Positions 12,703-25,948 of a stretch of DNA of 64,000 nt are shown here, piece after piece. The DNA is from Rhynchospora pubera. Its lineage: Eukaryota; Streptophyta; Magnoliopsida; Poales; Cyperaceae. The number at the start of each line of letters is the position of its first letter. Position 1 is the first letter of the stretch. The DNA lies in NCBI GenBank assembly GCA_028095005.1, contig CM051460.1:190457742-190521741 (forward strand). Direction: 5' to 3'. Both the position numbers and the translations under genes were made by a program. The notes below the pieces were generated by a model that was given only the letters and a program-made list of their open reading frames with translations, ran no database searches and was not told the DNA's origin.

Positions 12703-13539
12703 AAGTAGTTGCGTTCTTGGTCTATTTGTATTGATGTATTTAAATTTTGGCAGGACGGGCAGTTTCTGTTTTCTTTCTTCATAGCTTCCATTGGAATTAT
12801 TGTGTAAGAGTATGATTGGAAAGGGGATTAGCAATATTTCATTTACTGTAGAGAACATGATTATTGATTTTGTATTCAATCAAATTTAGTAATAAATTGG
12901 TAATGTATGATTGAATTTTGGTAGAGTCTCTCATTTGAATATCAATATAGAAAACTTAAAAATTGAAACAAAAAAAGTTGAATAATTTTATGCTAGTGCG
13001 GGGATGAGCAATATTTGATCGACTTTAAGGTTATTATTTGCAGTTCTTGATCGGAAAGGGGATGAATCGATTTATTGGTGCTTGCGTTCTTGATCATTCA
13101 TTTTCGTTGCAAACATAACATTATCTATTTAGTGGTTTCTTGTAAATAATTAGGAGTACCTTTTGTCAAAAAAAAAAAATAATGTAAGTGTTTTAAAAAA
13201 ATTATTTTTAGAGTGTCCAAAACATCTTTCGGCAGATGAGAAATATTTAATAACCAAGGGGGAGATAAGAAATTAAGCAAGAGTTGAAGGTTACACACAG
13301 AAAATTAAGCCTTCCAAAATTTCTTTATCCAGGAAAATTTAATAAGTCAGAAGAAAAAAAAAAAGTAAAATATCAAGGTTTATCTAGGGTTTTTTCAGCC
13401 AATGCGCTCGAGAGCCACTGCCTCCGTACCCCTCGCGTTCAACTCTCACCACTTATTCCACCTTGTTTCCTAAATAATCCATCCTTGAATTATGTTTTAG
13501 TTTCATCAATATTAATCAAGTCAAATTACTTGACAAACC
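12703..13539. other. Intergenic, 3' end of haem-domain gene to Fip1-like gene
   Basis: The first 200 bases are presumably 3' untranslated region, with AATAAA-like signals near 12889. GATYGGAAAGGGGATKA recurs near 12818 and 13050, so there is a small old duplication. No further gene is seen. The last 250 bases are probably promoter and 5' untranslated region of the next gene. Confidence 0.4.
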
Positions 13540-16500
13540 ATGGATGATGCTGATGAATTTGGCTATCTCTATGCGGACCTCGACGAACATGTAAATGCTG
13601 GATTAACACGAGCTAATTCTAGCTCCGACTCGACTGCAAAAGAATTGAAATCAAACGATTCCTCAGTTGACAAGGCTGATGCTGTGTTGGATTTGGGAGA
13701 TGGGCTTCAGAGCGATGATTACACAAGCGACAGCGAAGATGATCTTTGTATAGTGTTGAACGAAATTGAACGCTCTGATTCGAGACAATTGGAGGTTGAC
13801 GGAAAGGAAGAGGATTTTGGGATTGGTAATGGCTTGGCACAGCATGAAAAGTGTGAACCTATTGGATATGGTAAAGGTGATTGGGGTCATTTCTCTTATT
13901 TTGGTGGTCTCAATGATGCGGTTGAAAATGGATTCAATTTCTTTTTGCCAAGAAACTGGTAAGATTTTATTTATAAATTTTATTTTATTCTCTTCTGTAG
14001 ATTGTAACTCATGGTCGCGCCAACTATTGCTTCACTGCGCATATCAGAATTTCCTTCACAGTAAACTCTGTAGAAATTAAACAAAAAGTTGGAAAAATGG
14101 TACAATGAGTATAAGCCATGGCAGTATCAGTTTGAAAATGGTTACTTTTTTGATAATATCTTAACTTTGGATTACATTTTTAGGACAATATTAGATCTTA
14201 ACATTGAAGAACTTGACTATAAGCCTTGGAGGAAAGGAGGAGCAAATATAAGCGACTACTTCAACTTCGACCTTGATGAAGATAGCTGGAAAAACTACTG
14301 CCAAGACCTGGTATATTTTTAATTTATGGTAGCATTAGTTTGTTTGCAAAAATGCAAAATTTGACGACTAATTGAAGTTAACTTGTCAGGATCTATTAAG
14401 GGACAAAGCTGTGATGTCAAATTGGGAGAGGCATGATAGAACAGCATTCACAGTGAAGAAAATTAGTAACGAACCTGAGAAGGTACTTTCGCATCAGACA
14501 TTCTTTTCCCTTCTTTTAGAAGATTCCAATTAGATATGCAATAACTTTGTGATTTCCTGATTATTAAAATTTTATTTTATTTAATTTGTAGCTGAAAGGA
14601 AGAGCTATTCCTGTTAGAAGTGGTTTTGGTGAACGCATACCTTCTAGTGATATATGGCGACCCCCTCCTGAAAGAGATTCAGATGTAGTGATACATGTAT
14701 GTTAAGCTATTACGTGACCAAGCTTCTCTTATCTCTACAGCATTATGAAAATTCTGCATAAATGTCACATATTTGTTACATTGCTTCCATATGATTCTGT
14801 AGATAAATATGACTGGTTCCATGGAGAATGAAAATGATGTGGATACAATAAATGTTAGGATTCCAGAAGAACAAGGGAGAGAACTTGAGAGTACATTGAT
14901 GGAAAATGACATTTATCCAACAGAGAGGTATTTCATGTATTCAGATTCTAATATTAGGATTCAAAATAAGTATTTCATGTTTCCTTTTAAAACTTCATTT
15001 CCTATCAATGATATATAGATAACATATCAATAATTGTATACTTTTTTTTACTTTGCATTGTAGGTACTTTGATCTGGAAGAAGATGATAGTTATTGTGGC
15101 CAAGATACTGACCCTATGTCATATAGTTATAATGAGAAAGAAGAAACAAAAAGCCGAACTACTACAGTGGATTTTAATAGCCATTCTGAAGAATCAGTTG
15201 AGGAGTGTAATTTAAATAGGGTCCACTTGTCCTTTGAGCAAAAGGCCGAGTTTCAATCTTCAAGGTGCCCTGGTAGTAGATTTGGTGCTGATAAAAGGTC
15301 TAAAATGCTTAAAACTAGAAAGGATAGAGATGACAAAAATAAAAGTTCAATTGAAGAATATCGTGACATATGCACTTCTGATTCAGATGGATATAGGGGC
15401 AGCTGGGGTACTAAGAAGCATACGAGTGATTCAAGAAGTTCCCCAATGAAAGAGCAGAGGGACCAACTATTTGTAAGGCAAGTAGCTGAACCTGGTGCCT
15501 GTTGGCATGAAATAGAGGCTAGACCTCCCATTGGTATTCGGAGATACCGGTATTTGGATATACAAAACCCTAGAAATCCAAGGTATCAGATTAAAAGCAG
15601 ATATGGGCGAAGTACTGGAAATGTAAAATATGACAGTGGGGGTTATACAGGGCATCTTCAGATGGAGAGACATCATTTCAACCAAACAACCTGTTGTAGG
15701 GAAAATATGCTGTCTCAGAGAGGTCATTACAGACAAAATCTTGTTGGTAACCACTTGCAAACTGAAGATGAGTTTGCACTGGGCATTTTAAAAGAAAGGT
15801 GTGATGAGAGGAGATACAACAGACCAATTAACAGAAGATTTAATAATTTTCACAAAGGCTTTGTTAAAAGAGGGTATTGTTATGATGGTTTTCCAAGGAA
15901 TGTAGCTACTAATAAGCCCTTCATGAATGGCAGGAGGTGGTACAACATTGATTGGTTGGATGAGGGAAACAGTAGAATGTGTAACCTCATTGATAGGGAA
16001 GAAAGGAATTATATTGCAGATGACTACGAGGGGCGAGGTTATGATTTGTTGCCTTTAAGACATAAACGGGCGGTTAATCGTTTTGTTGATGTTCGAAAGA
16101 AGGTACAAGCTGGGATAAACCAAATCTATACAATTGTACTGCATAAGTTATGTTGTGTTGAGAGGATGCCTATGTGCACTTCTTGTATGGGCTGACTTGG
16201 GTTTCTTTTATTTTTAACCTTGAAGGTTTTGCTTCATTCTAGTGAGTTTATTCCTTTTTTGTTGTTTCATTTGCAAGAAGTATTATTGAAATATATTGTG
16301 AAAAGATGGTGCAATAAAAAAGAAGATATACAAACAAATGCATATTTCTTGTGACAGCTTCTGTCAATGTTTCAAAAAAAAAAAAAAATGCACATTAAAG
16401 TTTTCAGAAAGAGACTTATAATTAGTTTTGATGGTTTACGGTTTGTGGTGGCTTTTGAATGTGATTGGCATGGTGCATGGATTGCAAAAATATTATCTTT

Positions 16501-17569
16501 AAGAAGTGCTGTGTATGCTTCCCCTCCAGTAACTTCATTTTCGCTCCTGTGTGTGCGTCGACATCTATATTTGTGTACATAAATTTGTTTCATAATAATG
16601 GGTTAGAAACCTGTTAATTCGCAAAGGTTTGTTGAAGTACATTTTCAAAGCTTCACATCATTATACTTCAGTTTATTATCTTATCATTGGTTATTATCAT
16701 GATATCTGTTAAACTTGCTTCGTAAAATCTGACCAACTTTAAAGACCTGGAGCAGTACTATATAAAAGTTGTGACTGGTAACCAGTGATACAGGGAGTGC
16801 CAGCTGTAATGTTTTCTCTTTTCTTTTATGACCATAATGTATTCATATTGCATGACTATAACTTTTACACTTGAATTTAGTCTTTTTATATCTTTTTAAA
16901 TCTTTTGAAGGTATGTTTTTACGCGAACCTAGAAATGGTGAAACATTGTTCCATTGAATCATCGACAAATCTTAATAGATCAAGGGTTACAATTTGAGTT
17001 ACATGATTAGAAGAATGGTGGTTCAGTAACATATTGTAGGCTGGTTCCTTGCGGTTATTTGTTTTTCAGATTAGGCTTTTACTTGGAGCATACATCATTA
17101 TGACCCATTCCCTAATTTGCTATATATGTCATGATATTTCACCTTATTATTAATATAATTTTTTGGCATGCAATTAACCGTGTCCCTTGATTATCATCTA
17201 ATCTGCTTGCAGTTGCGGCGAAAAGACTATGAAATTTCAGGTGAAGTACACAGTCAATGCAACAAGTGGTCAACACACTGTAGTTCAGATGGCCAAGATC
17301 AAAATCATAAGGTTTCAATATTTGACGATAGCGAAGAGGTGCTTGGGACTGACAAAATTGGAGAGAGAAAGGAGAGGTTCTCTCAGAGAATTCTGGAGGC
17401 AATGGATAAGATGCAGAAACGAGGGGAGAGGTTTAAGGAGTTGGCTTTTATGAAGAAAGAAGGTGAAGAGAATGAGAAAATGAGCTTAAGAGAAGGTGGG
17501 ACAGATTCAGTTGCAGATGAATGCAAGCCTCTGAGACCAGTTAGGAAGAGGAAGTGGGGATGCCAGTAA
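13540..17569 (+). CDS. Fip1-motif polyadenylation factor (FIPS-like)
   Basis: This is a nuclear pre-mRNA 3'-end processing factor. Fip1 proteins bridge poly(A) polymerase to the CPSF complex. Seven exons: 13540-13958, 14184-14310, 14390-14482, 14592-14696, 14803-14927, 15064-16102, 17213-17569. Phases agree throughout and give 754 residues. An acidic N-terminus (EFGYLYADLDEHV, and DDYTSDSEDDL) precedes the diagnostic Fip1 motif at about 140-182, which includes KPWRKGGANISDYFNF and EDSWKNYC. The long middle is Arg/Ser/Asp-rich and low in complexity. The C-terminus has a charged helix (RFSQRILEAMDKMQKRGERF) and a basic end, RPVRKRKW. Arabidopsis has two such genes, FIPS3 and FIPS5, both longer; I cannot say which is orthologous. 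Retention of the last intron (1.1 kb) would end the protein at 16195. Confidence 0.88.
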
Positions 17570-18119
17570 TATCCTATGTGAAATTTTGGTATTCTTGTTT
17601 CTTTCTTTTTTAAGTTAATTTGATTATATTATGCCTCTTAATTAAAATATCTTTTGTTGTTTTGGACGGATTTACCTTTCTTGTTTGTTCAGGCTATGCC
17701 TGTTTTTGATATCGACTCGTGTTATGACCTAATGTGTTCTAGCCTTCTAGGTAGAATGAGAGCCTTAAACATCTCAATGTTTGTTTCTAGTTTGAAATTG
17801 CACATTATGTTAGTCTATTTTGTTATTATATAATTCCATACATGATTTTTTGCATCTTGAGTTTTGATGAGAATTGAAACTACAGGTAGTCGTGCAGAGC
17901 TAAGAGAAGCATTGCATCCTCTCACGCACCGGGACATTTCGCGTGGATCTGACCCTTTATTTTTCTATTGAGATTTATGATAGCCTGGGCTGAATGAAGT
18001 CAATAAACTTGCTCGAGTTGCTTTTGATTTAAAAAAAGAGCGAAAAAGGACTCATGCTAGAAAGATATATTGTGCAGTGAGGGGCATGTAATATTTATTA
18101 AGAGAGTGAAAAATATATT
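17570..18119. other. 3' flank of the Fip1-like gene
   Basis: AT-rich DNA without a recognisable gene. The proximal part is likely 3' untranslated region. The sequence grades into the GAGTA-repeat arm of the foldback element that follows. Confidence 0.35.
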
Positions 18120-19445
18120 TTTAGTTTTTTTATTATGAAAGTACTTAATTTGTTCTATAAGAATAAGTTCAAGTAAGTATCTAATAAATTTAAATGAGTG
18201 GTTATTTATGTTAAGTAACCGACCATTATAAGAGAGTAATTTATATGTTAAAAGGAATTAATTAATGAAATTAAGAGAGTATTTATTTATATTAAGGAAG
18301 TATTTTATTGGATTGTATACAACTATATATCATAAAAAATTATCAATTTACTTTATAGGAGTATTTACTTGTCTCAAGGAAAGTATTTATATATATGTAG
18401 TGTACCTAATATATTATATCATAAGAGAGTACATATATTCACGGAGAATCTATTTGATTTAAGGGAGTATCATATATATCAAGTGAGTATTTATTTGTAA
18501 TTAAAGAAGTATATTAATATATTATGTGCGGTTTCTTGTGTACCAAAAAAAGAAGGATTAGAAGAAAAGAGTAGGAATGATGGTGATGGAAAAATGAGAG
18601 CAGGGTGTTGAGGATGAAAAGGAGAACAGAAGGAAGAGGGAGCGAAAGAGAAATCTGGAGTGGGAAAGGAGATCGGAAGGGAGAGAAAACAGAAAAAAAA
18701 AAAAAAGAAGAAGAGAGCAGAAGAGTTGTGGAGCCCAAGATCCAACATTAGTCCAAGGAGAAATTATAAGTGTGATCTATAATTGTGTCATTACTGTCAT
18801 CGCTAAATACAAAGTGAACACATAAAACAGATAAGATAAACATATAGACTATTAAAGTGAACACTTATAAACAAATAAGTATTGTCATCTCTTATTCAGA
18901 GTTTTATATGCACATTCAACTTATTTTTATTGAACTTATCTGTTTATATGTGTTCACTTTGATTACTATATATGTTCACTTTGTTTACTTTAAGTGTTCA
19001 CTTTCTGTTTAGCGATGGCAGGGACAAAAAAACTACAGATGGCGGTAATCAATTTCCTCAGTCTAGTGTACAGAATGCGTACTGGATACGAGAATGACAA
19101 ATATAAGGATGCCAGTTATCAAGCAATCAATTACAATTTCTAGTAAGTGTTCTAATTTTATCTGCCAAAAAAAAAATCAGACATTTCTCTCGGTGCCTCT
19201 TTTTCATTTTCCTTCCTCTTCCCCATCCTCAAGGGTGCCTCCTCCTATGACAACATCTCATTTCTTTCCTTTTTCTTTCCCACTCTAAATTTGTTTATGG
19301 CATACAACGACTTTATTAGGTACTCTCATCTTATATACTTAATACTTACTCTCTTATATATATTATGTTACACCCTTAAATGTATTATGTATTTTTACTT
19401 ATTATTTAATCCCTTATGAATATCATAACCCCTTTTGGATATTAA
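18120..19445. mobile_element. Large foldback element with repetitive arms (left part)
   Basis: The blocks are ordered symmetrically. First come degenerate repeats of a GGGAGTATTTAT-type unit (18120-18515), then a purine-rich block (18540-18735). A compact palindromic core follows (18757-19057), then a pyrimidine-rich block (19180-19290), then the complementary TTACTCCCTTATA-type repeats (19318-19445). The right repeat arm resumes at 23278-23470, beyond a solo LTR that inserted into it, so both arms are 300-400 bp. No coding capacity was seen. Outer termini and target duplication were not resolved. Confidence 0.6.
18757..19057. mobile_element. Palindromic MITE core, family copy 2
   Basis: About 301 bp with inverted ends reading GGAGAAATTATAAG on the left and GAGGAAATTGATTA as reverse complement on the right. 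An inner inverted pair contains CATCGCTAAATACAAAGTGAACA and its complement ending TTTAGCGATGGCAG. The element at 29413-29709 has nearly the same length and blocks, so these are two copies of one family. A third, decayed copy is near 2550-2880. Confidence 0.7.
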
Positions 19446-22400
19446 TGTTAGGAAAGTTGTTAATGTGCTAATTATTCTTAATTAAGCGATTAAAACAACA
19501 AACAAAAAGATCTAGTATTTAAGTTCAATTGACACATAGGGTGTGTTTGGATGAGCATGGAATAAGGAATAAGAATAAGAAATTTCGGTATGCGTGCTTA
19601 TTCTTATTCTTGTGCAACCCAAACAACACAAGAATAAGGAATTTGGGCCCTTATTCCTATACTAACAAAACCATGGTATAAGAATAAGGAATTTGGATAA
19701 GCACGCATACCGAAATTCCTTATTCTTATTCCTTCCATGCTCATCCAAACACACCCATAGAGAATAAGGTGGAAAATTGTATCTCTCTTGGTATAGCAAC
19801 CAAGAGGCTCGTTCTAACGGCTTAGATGTCAATGGCGAGCCCTCCAAACACCTCCAAGTCGAACGTCTCGAGTCCACTAAGGAATTAACCATGTTCTCAA
19901 CTAATTATGCTAGTAATTAGGAGAAACAAGACTAATTCCTAAGCTTTCCCTCTTCTAATTAATTCTTCCAATTAATTTATGTGGAAAGCTTGCTCGACAC
20001 ATGAGCTAGATGGTGGATAGAAGAGAGAAAATGAGGAGAAAAATTCTGAAAATTTTCTCTTCCTTTGTGTGTGGTTCGGCCAAGGAAAGAGGAGAGAGAG
20101 AGGTTCAAAAGGTGGTTAGGGTTTTCTCCCAAAGAACACCACTTTATATAGACCACATTGTTGGGATTTCGTGTGTATGTCAAGGAAGCGGAATTTTAAA
20201 AATTTTATTTGACTCGTTACACAAAGGACTTTATTTATATTTAAACATTTAATCAAGCATCCTATGTACATAACAAAATCATCAAATAACTTTATTTGAG
20301 GAGAAGGAATATTTTACCTAAAGAGATTGTCAAATCTCTTAGTAGAGAGAAATCGATTTCTCTCTAGGTCTCTTGGAAACCTTCGGTTCTCGTCGTTGCC
20401 GTTTAGCGTGTTTCCTTCTCTTGGTTCACCTTGAACCTAAACAACAAACTCAACCAACACTTAGATAGATCGATGGTGAGTTTCAAGCTTAGATCCAACC
20501 ACCTTAGATCTTCAATCAACGAACTATTTGATTTCTTGATGACTAAACTAATATGCAAAAATATATGAAATATGAAAATTCCCTTTTCTCTTTTTCTTTT
20601 TTCTTTTTGCGCAAGTGAACAGAACCACACCACTTTTTTGCAGAGAAAACCAATTAAAATAATTGGTGTCGGCCAATTAGTGGATGAGAGAGAAAATTCA
20701 ATTTCCATATTTTCTTTTTCCTTTTTTCTATTTTTCTTGCGCAAGAGACCATCTTCATATGGAAAGTGCATAAGAAAAATCAGAAAAATGAATGATGTCG
20801 ACCAAGAAAATTAAATAAGGAAAATTAAATTTCCTTATTTCTTAAAAATTTCACGCAGCACATCTTTTTATATTTTGCAACTTGTTTAATAAATTAATCC
20901 ATGAAGTAATAATATGAAACATATTAAGACAATATATGATATCTATATTATTCTTATAATGCTATCTAACATTATACCAATAATATTCATATACTTTCAT
21001 GAATTTATTTATGGTCTAAGCATGTCATTTTTTCATGACATAATATTTTAACATTTTATCACATGTATTATCATACATCATATAAAATGTAAACACTTGT
21101 TGTTTCTCTTCAGTTGGTGTGACCTTACAGAGAATCTACGTCATCTTGGCAATAATATAAAATATTTTATATTATAGACTATAAGAGGTTCTATCACTAC
21201 ATTATAGACACCCAAACGACATAGTCATTACGTACTCGATCCACTTGATCTGTGTCTATCTTTGTCTCATGATATTATGAATAATATGCAAAATAGGATC
21301 GTGTCATTTTTGTATTATATTTATTTTCTTGGTCTCTTAAGTGAATTATAATTATAACTACATCAGTTATATTGCATGCTATATAATTCCACTTTACCAA
21401 GGGGCCCAGTAATATCATAACTCAAATAATTGAGGGACAATGATAATCGACATATAAATTTCTCCCGCACAAGTCACACACAATGAACTACTAATTTCCT
21501 CCATCAACAGATAACTGAGATCAGTAAAAAGATGGTCTTAATCAGTAATTACATTGTATGTTTCTCATGTGAGAAATCTATACATCTCATATCTTGGATT
21601 CAAAGACACGATGGAAATATTAATGACACAAAACACAATCCATATAATATTCCATCCAGTTAGGTCATATTCAATATATATAAAGCATGCTCATTTTATA
21701 TATACTCATGTCATTGAATGATAATCACTTATCAACATTTATAGAACTACAATGTACTTTCAATCGACATGACAATCTTACTCGATAATTATTATTCCTC
21801 TTTAATTACCACGATTGTGAACCTATTTAGAAACATATGTTTTCATCTTAAGAGTTATATGGTTCAAGACCACGAGCATCTTCTTGAACACTTCTAAAGA
21901 TATAACATATTAATCTCAAGGAACAAGAATGTATAATAACATTCAAAATCATGAACAATACATAAATTATCATTAATAAAGATAACTTTCAAAACACACC
22001 TCCTTCACACATAACCTAGCTCTCATCCAAACTTGGATGGACAAAATTGCCCCTATATGTGCCGCACCTACCTACCCCCATTGTTGGGCTAGGCCTCAAC
22101 TTAATTGAGCCCATTACTCTTTCATCTAATTGCACCTTCTATTGGACATTAAATTAACTAATTAATTTAAAGGCCCAATTAGCTCAAATAATTAAATGTG
22201 TTGATTATAATTAATTATTAACTATTTAATAGTTAATATGGAATTAGTCAATGCATTAAATTATTTCGATATGAACTATTTGACTTAATTAATCATAACG
22301 GTCCATAACGGTATATGATTAATTAATCAACTTATCATATTTTGCAAAACCTATTATTGCAAATAAATAATTAATCCGCGTATGGTTAAACACCTTATTA

Positions 22401-23277
22401 TGTGTGACCCTTTGAGGATTTATGCTATGTTGGACATGGAATTAAATCGCTATTTAATTCCAATAATCATAAGCGGTATCTAGCAACACGTTATGATTCC
22501 CAATTCGCATAAATAGTGTACTGCTATAATATTTCAATCCTGCATAAGAAAATAAAATGTTTCTCTATTTTGATTCTTATGTCACACGATATCATCGTAT
22601 AATCCAAGATAGGAACGTGTCATTCTTGCAGATTATACGTTTCTTGATCTAGAGATAATTGTATCAGTTGCTAGCAAACAATCTCTCTCCATCAAGGGGC
22701 CCAAATAGATATCGTCACTCACTAAGTGAATTAATGAGGGACATACGATTTTCTTGATAATTAGCTTTTCCCCACACAATTCAAAAGAACTTAAAATCAA
22801 GTCTGTATAGCAGCCCTTATCAGGAATCAGCGGTAGACATGATTTATAGAACCTATCCTCATGTGGAAAAGATAATCATCTCAAACTAAGAACCAAAATC
22901 ATAACGAAATAAATAATGACACGAACACAATCCATATATTTATTTCGTGGGGTCCAGTCATGTACTATGTTCTATAACATACACATATGCAATTAAGTTG
23001 GTTACTCTTAACCTATTATTCATAGAACTTAATCATCACTTAACTTGCATACTAATCTTATTGATAATTAATGTCCTTTGTTAATTATCAAGATTATGAA
23101 TTTTTAGATTTATCGTTGTCATTTACTACTAAATGAATAACAGTGATCTATAATTCAGATCCTCAACCTGAATGAACTGTCAACGAATAAATCAAAGAAC
23201 AAATGATCTAAAATCATTAATAACATAAACTATAGAAGTAGCCTAATAATATTGACTTCTAGGACATATCTCTAACA
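19446..23277 (-). mobile_element. 3.8-kb solo LTR with ATTAA target duplication
   Basis: The unit begins TGTTAGGAAAG and ends ATCTCTAACA, the TG...CA ends of an LTR. It is flanked by the direct repeat ATTAA at 19441-19445 and 23278-23282. Read on the minus strand it starts TGTTAGAGATATGTCCTAG. It has a promoter-like TATATAAAG near 20145, which implies a 3.1-kb U3 and a roughly 0.7-kb R-U5. No reverse transcriptase, integrase or GAG frame is present. Two segments (about 21100-22010 and 22540-23270) look like diverged direct copies; both contain AAGGGGCCCA and TGAGGGACA. The target is the TACTC-repeat arm of the neighbouring foldback element. A 218-bp MITE sits inside at 19539-19756. Confidence 0.75.
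19539..19756. mobile_element. Palindromic MITE nested in the solo LTR
   Basis: Near-perfect hairpin with ends GGGTGTGTTTGGATGAGCAT on the left and the same sequence as the reverse complement of the right end. The arms run about 100 bp with repeated GAATAAGAATAAG. Flanking ATA (19536-19538 and 19757-19759) may be a 3-bp target duplication. The termini resemble Tourist-type MITEs, although ATA is not the usual TWA site. The element at 47298-49178 carries related ends. Confidence 0.75.
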
Positions 23278-23980
23278 ATTAATTACTCCATTAGATGAAA
23301 TTATGTACTTCAACTTATTATGTACTCTCAACTCTTATACTTATTACTTACTCCCTTATACATATTTACTTACTCCCGTATTATTATTAGTTACTCACTC
23401 AAATTAACTACGAATTTAAACTTATTAGGTACTTCCTTATTATTTACACCTTTAAATGCACTATTTTCCGCACACCTATCTTCTTCAGTTATATTTTCAA
23501 ATTGGAAGTTTGTTTTTTCAATCGCGACACATAAAGAGCCTTTACACAATAAGCAAGTAAAATTAGAGAGCAAGTCAAGTATCAATGCAATGGAGATGAA
23601 ATGTTTGAGCGTCATATCTTATCATAGCTAAGAAATATGGCGAGGATCTACCACCCAGACCATATTGGCAAGAAGAGCGATGAACCAAATCAGAACGCCA
23701 ATGAGGATCGAGATTGCGAGAGGCTTGAGCATCACACCTTGTGATGGTTGTCATGAGGAAACAATTGGGATGAGAGTAGAGACGGAAGAGGTGGAGCCCT
23801 AAAAATCGAGGTGAAGGAGGAGATGAAGCAGCGACTAGGACAAAGAGCAGAAGCATAGAAGGCGGAGGGCTAGATCGGAGTGAAGGAGAGGCAGATGGGT
23901 GAAGGGAAGAAGATAAGAGGTGCTGAAGGAAAAAGAGAAGGTAAGCAAAGCGCAAGGTGAAGGTGAGACAGGAGGGCTAA
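23278..23980. repeat. Right arm of foldback element, then purine-rich DNA
   Basis: Bases 23283-23470 continue the TTACTCCCTTATA-type repeats interrupted by the solo LTR. Bases 23740-23950 are purine-rich like the blocks at 3430-3740 and 18540-18735, so a second related element may abut. The short open frames are compositional. Confidence 0.5.
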
Positions 23981-24053
23981 GGGGAAAAATAGAGAGGGTT
24001 AATTGTTTGATTGCTTAAGAGTTTGATTGTTTGATCGTCTTAAGGCCTTGATC

Positions 24054-24345
24054 GGAAAGGCATAATTAAGGTGGAATTTGGAATTGAAATTTTGATTTTG
24101 TCCAAATCTGTTGATCGGAAGTGAAAAAAATTTAATCGTGAGAGTTCAATTGATTAAAGTTCACGCCTCTGAAATCTCATCTAAAAAGAAGAAATTTGAT
24201 GAGAATTGATTTTGAGGGTCTGATTAGTTATCAATGAATTTTCGTCAATTTTTCCTTTCACTCTTCCAATCAATAAATTTCATTTTAAAATCAAATCATT
24301 TCTATTCCACCGAAATCATCTTCAAATTTGTTTCCGATAAGAGCT
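24054..24345. mobile_element. PIF/Harbinger-like MITE
   Basis: Termini GGCCTTGATCGGAAA on the left and AGCTCTTATCGGAAA as reverse complement on the right are flanked by TAA on both sides (24051-24053 and 24346-24348). Length is 292 bp with no coding region. The family resembles the copy at 2012-2212 in terminal sequence and target preference. Confidence 0.6.
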
Positions 24346-25948
24346 TAATTAATGAGAATTGATTTTTATCATCCAGACTACTAGCATCCATAGAATCCAC
24401 TGGACTCATCTAGTGGAATTAGGGACAATTTGATAATTTTAAAAATCGCACCTAAATAAATAGTGAAACTCTCTCTCTTGAAACCCTAGCCGCTTCAGAT
24501 CTGACCTCTCGGGCGTAGCGTCGCGTCTCCTCTCTCCGTCGCTTCGCCTCTGCATCTCATCTCTCCATCGGGGTCGAAAGGATCAAGCAAGCATCGATAC
24601 ATCGGTCCTTCCGACCCTCTGCGACTTGGCACTCTGATGAAGGCTTAAAACCTAGGAATCAAATAAATTTATAGACCTAGAGCTAACCTCACTAGTCTTT
24701 TGGAGTACAGCTTTAGGGACGAACCCAAGGGACGATTTAATTGATTACCGGACTTATCCTTTTTCAAAAGCTAGATAATAATATTTTTTGGAGTTTTGAT
24801 GAATTAACTGTAAAGGTGCAAGTAAAGTATATATTTTTTGTTGTTTTGTCAATTAAAATAAAGTGAACAACTAAAGTAAGGTTTTTGAGTTTTCAAACAG
24901 TATCAAAAACGTCTTAGGGTTCAGGTTTCACCTTGATTTGGACTCTAGAACACAGAACTTATCACTTTCGTGCATCGAACGGTGTTTTTCAAGCGTTCAC
25001 TTCTCTGTTCGGTTCGAACAAGGATCTGTTCGGTCCGAACAGAGGGTGAAAGTGTGTGGTTTTGCCCTTTTATGATATTTTATGTCATGCGCTAGGGTTT
25101 GTTGGTCAAACCTAGATATTCTAAACCTCAACTTTCGCTTGTTGGACTAGAAACTGGTTTAATCACAACCTAACCTAATCAACTCGATTGGTTCACAACT
25201 TTTGGTATAGAATTCAATCAATTTAAACTTGTTTGTTGGAGTTCGTAAGGATATCTAGAGGTCTTTTGGACTTGTCTAAAAGTTACACTTTTGATGTCAA
25301 CTAATCTCCCCTTTCGGATCTACGATTTATCCCAAATACTTTGTCTAAATTATCTTGATTAACCTAACTTTAGAACTTAACTAAATGTGGCCATTCATCT
25401 AGAAGTTAATTAGACTTAACCAAGCAATTTAAACAAGCAATTAAAATAATTCTCAACAAAACAAATCAACAAAACATATCATAACATAACGAGTCAAATC
25501 ACAACATCCAAACCTAAGTTATTACCTTACCCCTAAGACTACATAAATTTAGCCTAACATAGTACTAAAACACACAACAAATAGCATATAAATCACAAAA
25601 TACAAGCCCATTGAAAATAGAGAAGAAAACATAGAAGAATAAACCGAATACTCCTTTATGCTTTCGAACTACGATCTCTAGGCAGTGGTGTATTATAAGA
25701 TGGTCACCAAACTCGTCTCCTTGCTGCCGTCGCTTCAAAGAACCAAGATTTGTTGATCTCCTATGGTGGAATCGCCTAAGGAAGGTGGAATTGTGGTATG
25801 AAGGGTTGAATGCTTTCCTTCAGGCCTAGAGGTGTATATATGGATGTCCCAGGTCGCAAGGATGGAAGGCTAGGGCACCAGGGCGCAAGAAATACCATTT
25901 CCATCAGTTTCTATGTAAGAAATAATGCCTTATGTGATATGGCGGCAA

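Noticed and set aside
14094..14183. Open stretch KWYNEYKPWQYQFENG between the first two Fip1-like exons
   Set aside because: It looks coding and echoes the KPW of the Fip1 motif, but it needs a frame shift from exon 1. The splice 13958/14184 gives RNWTILDLNIEELDYKPW, which matches the family, so the stretch is intronic.
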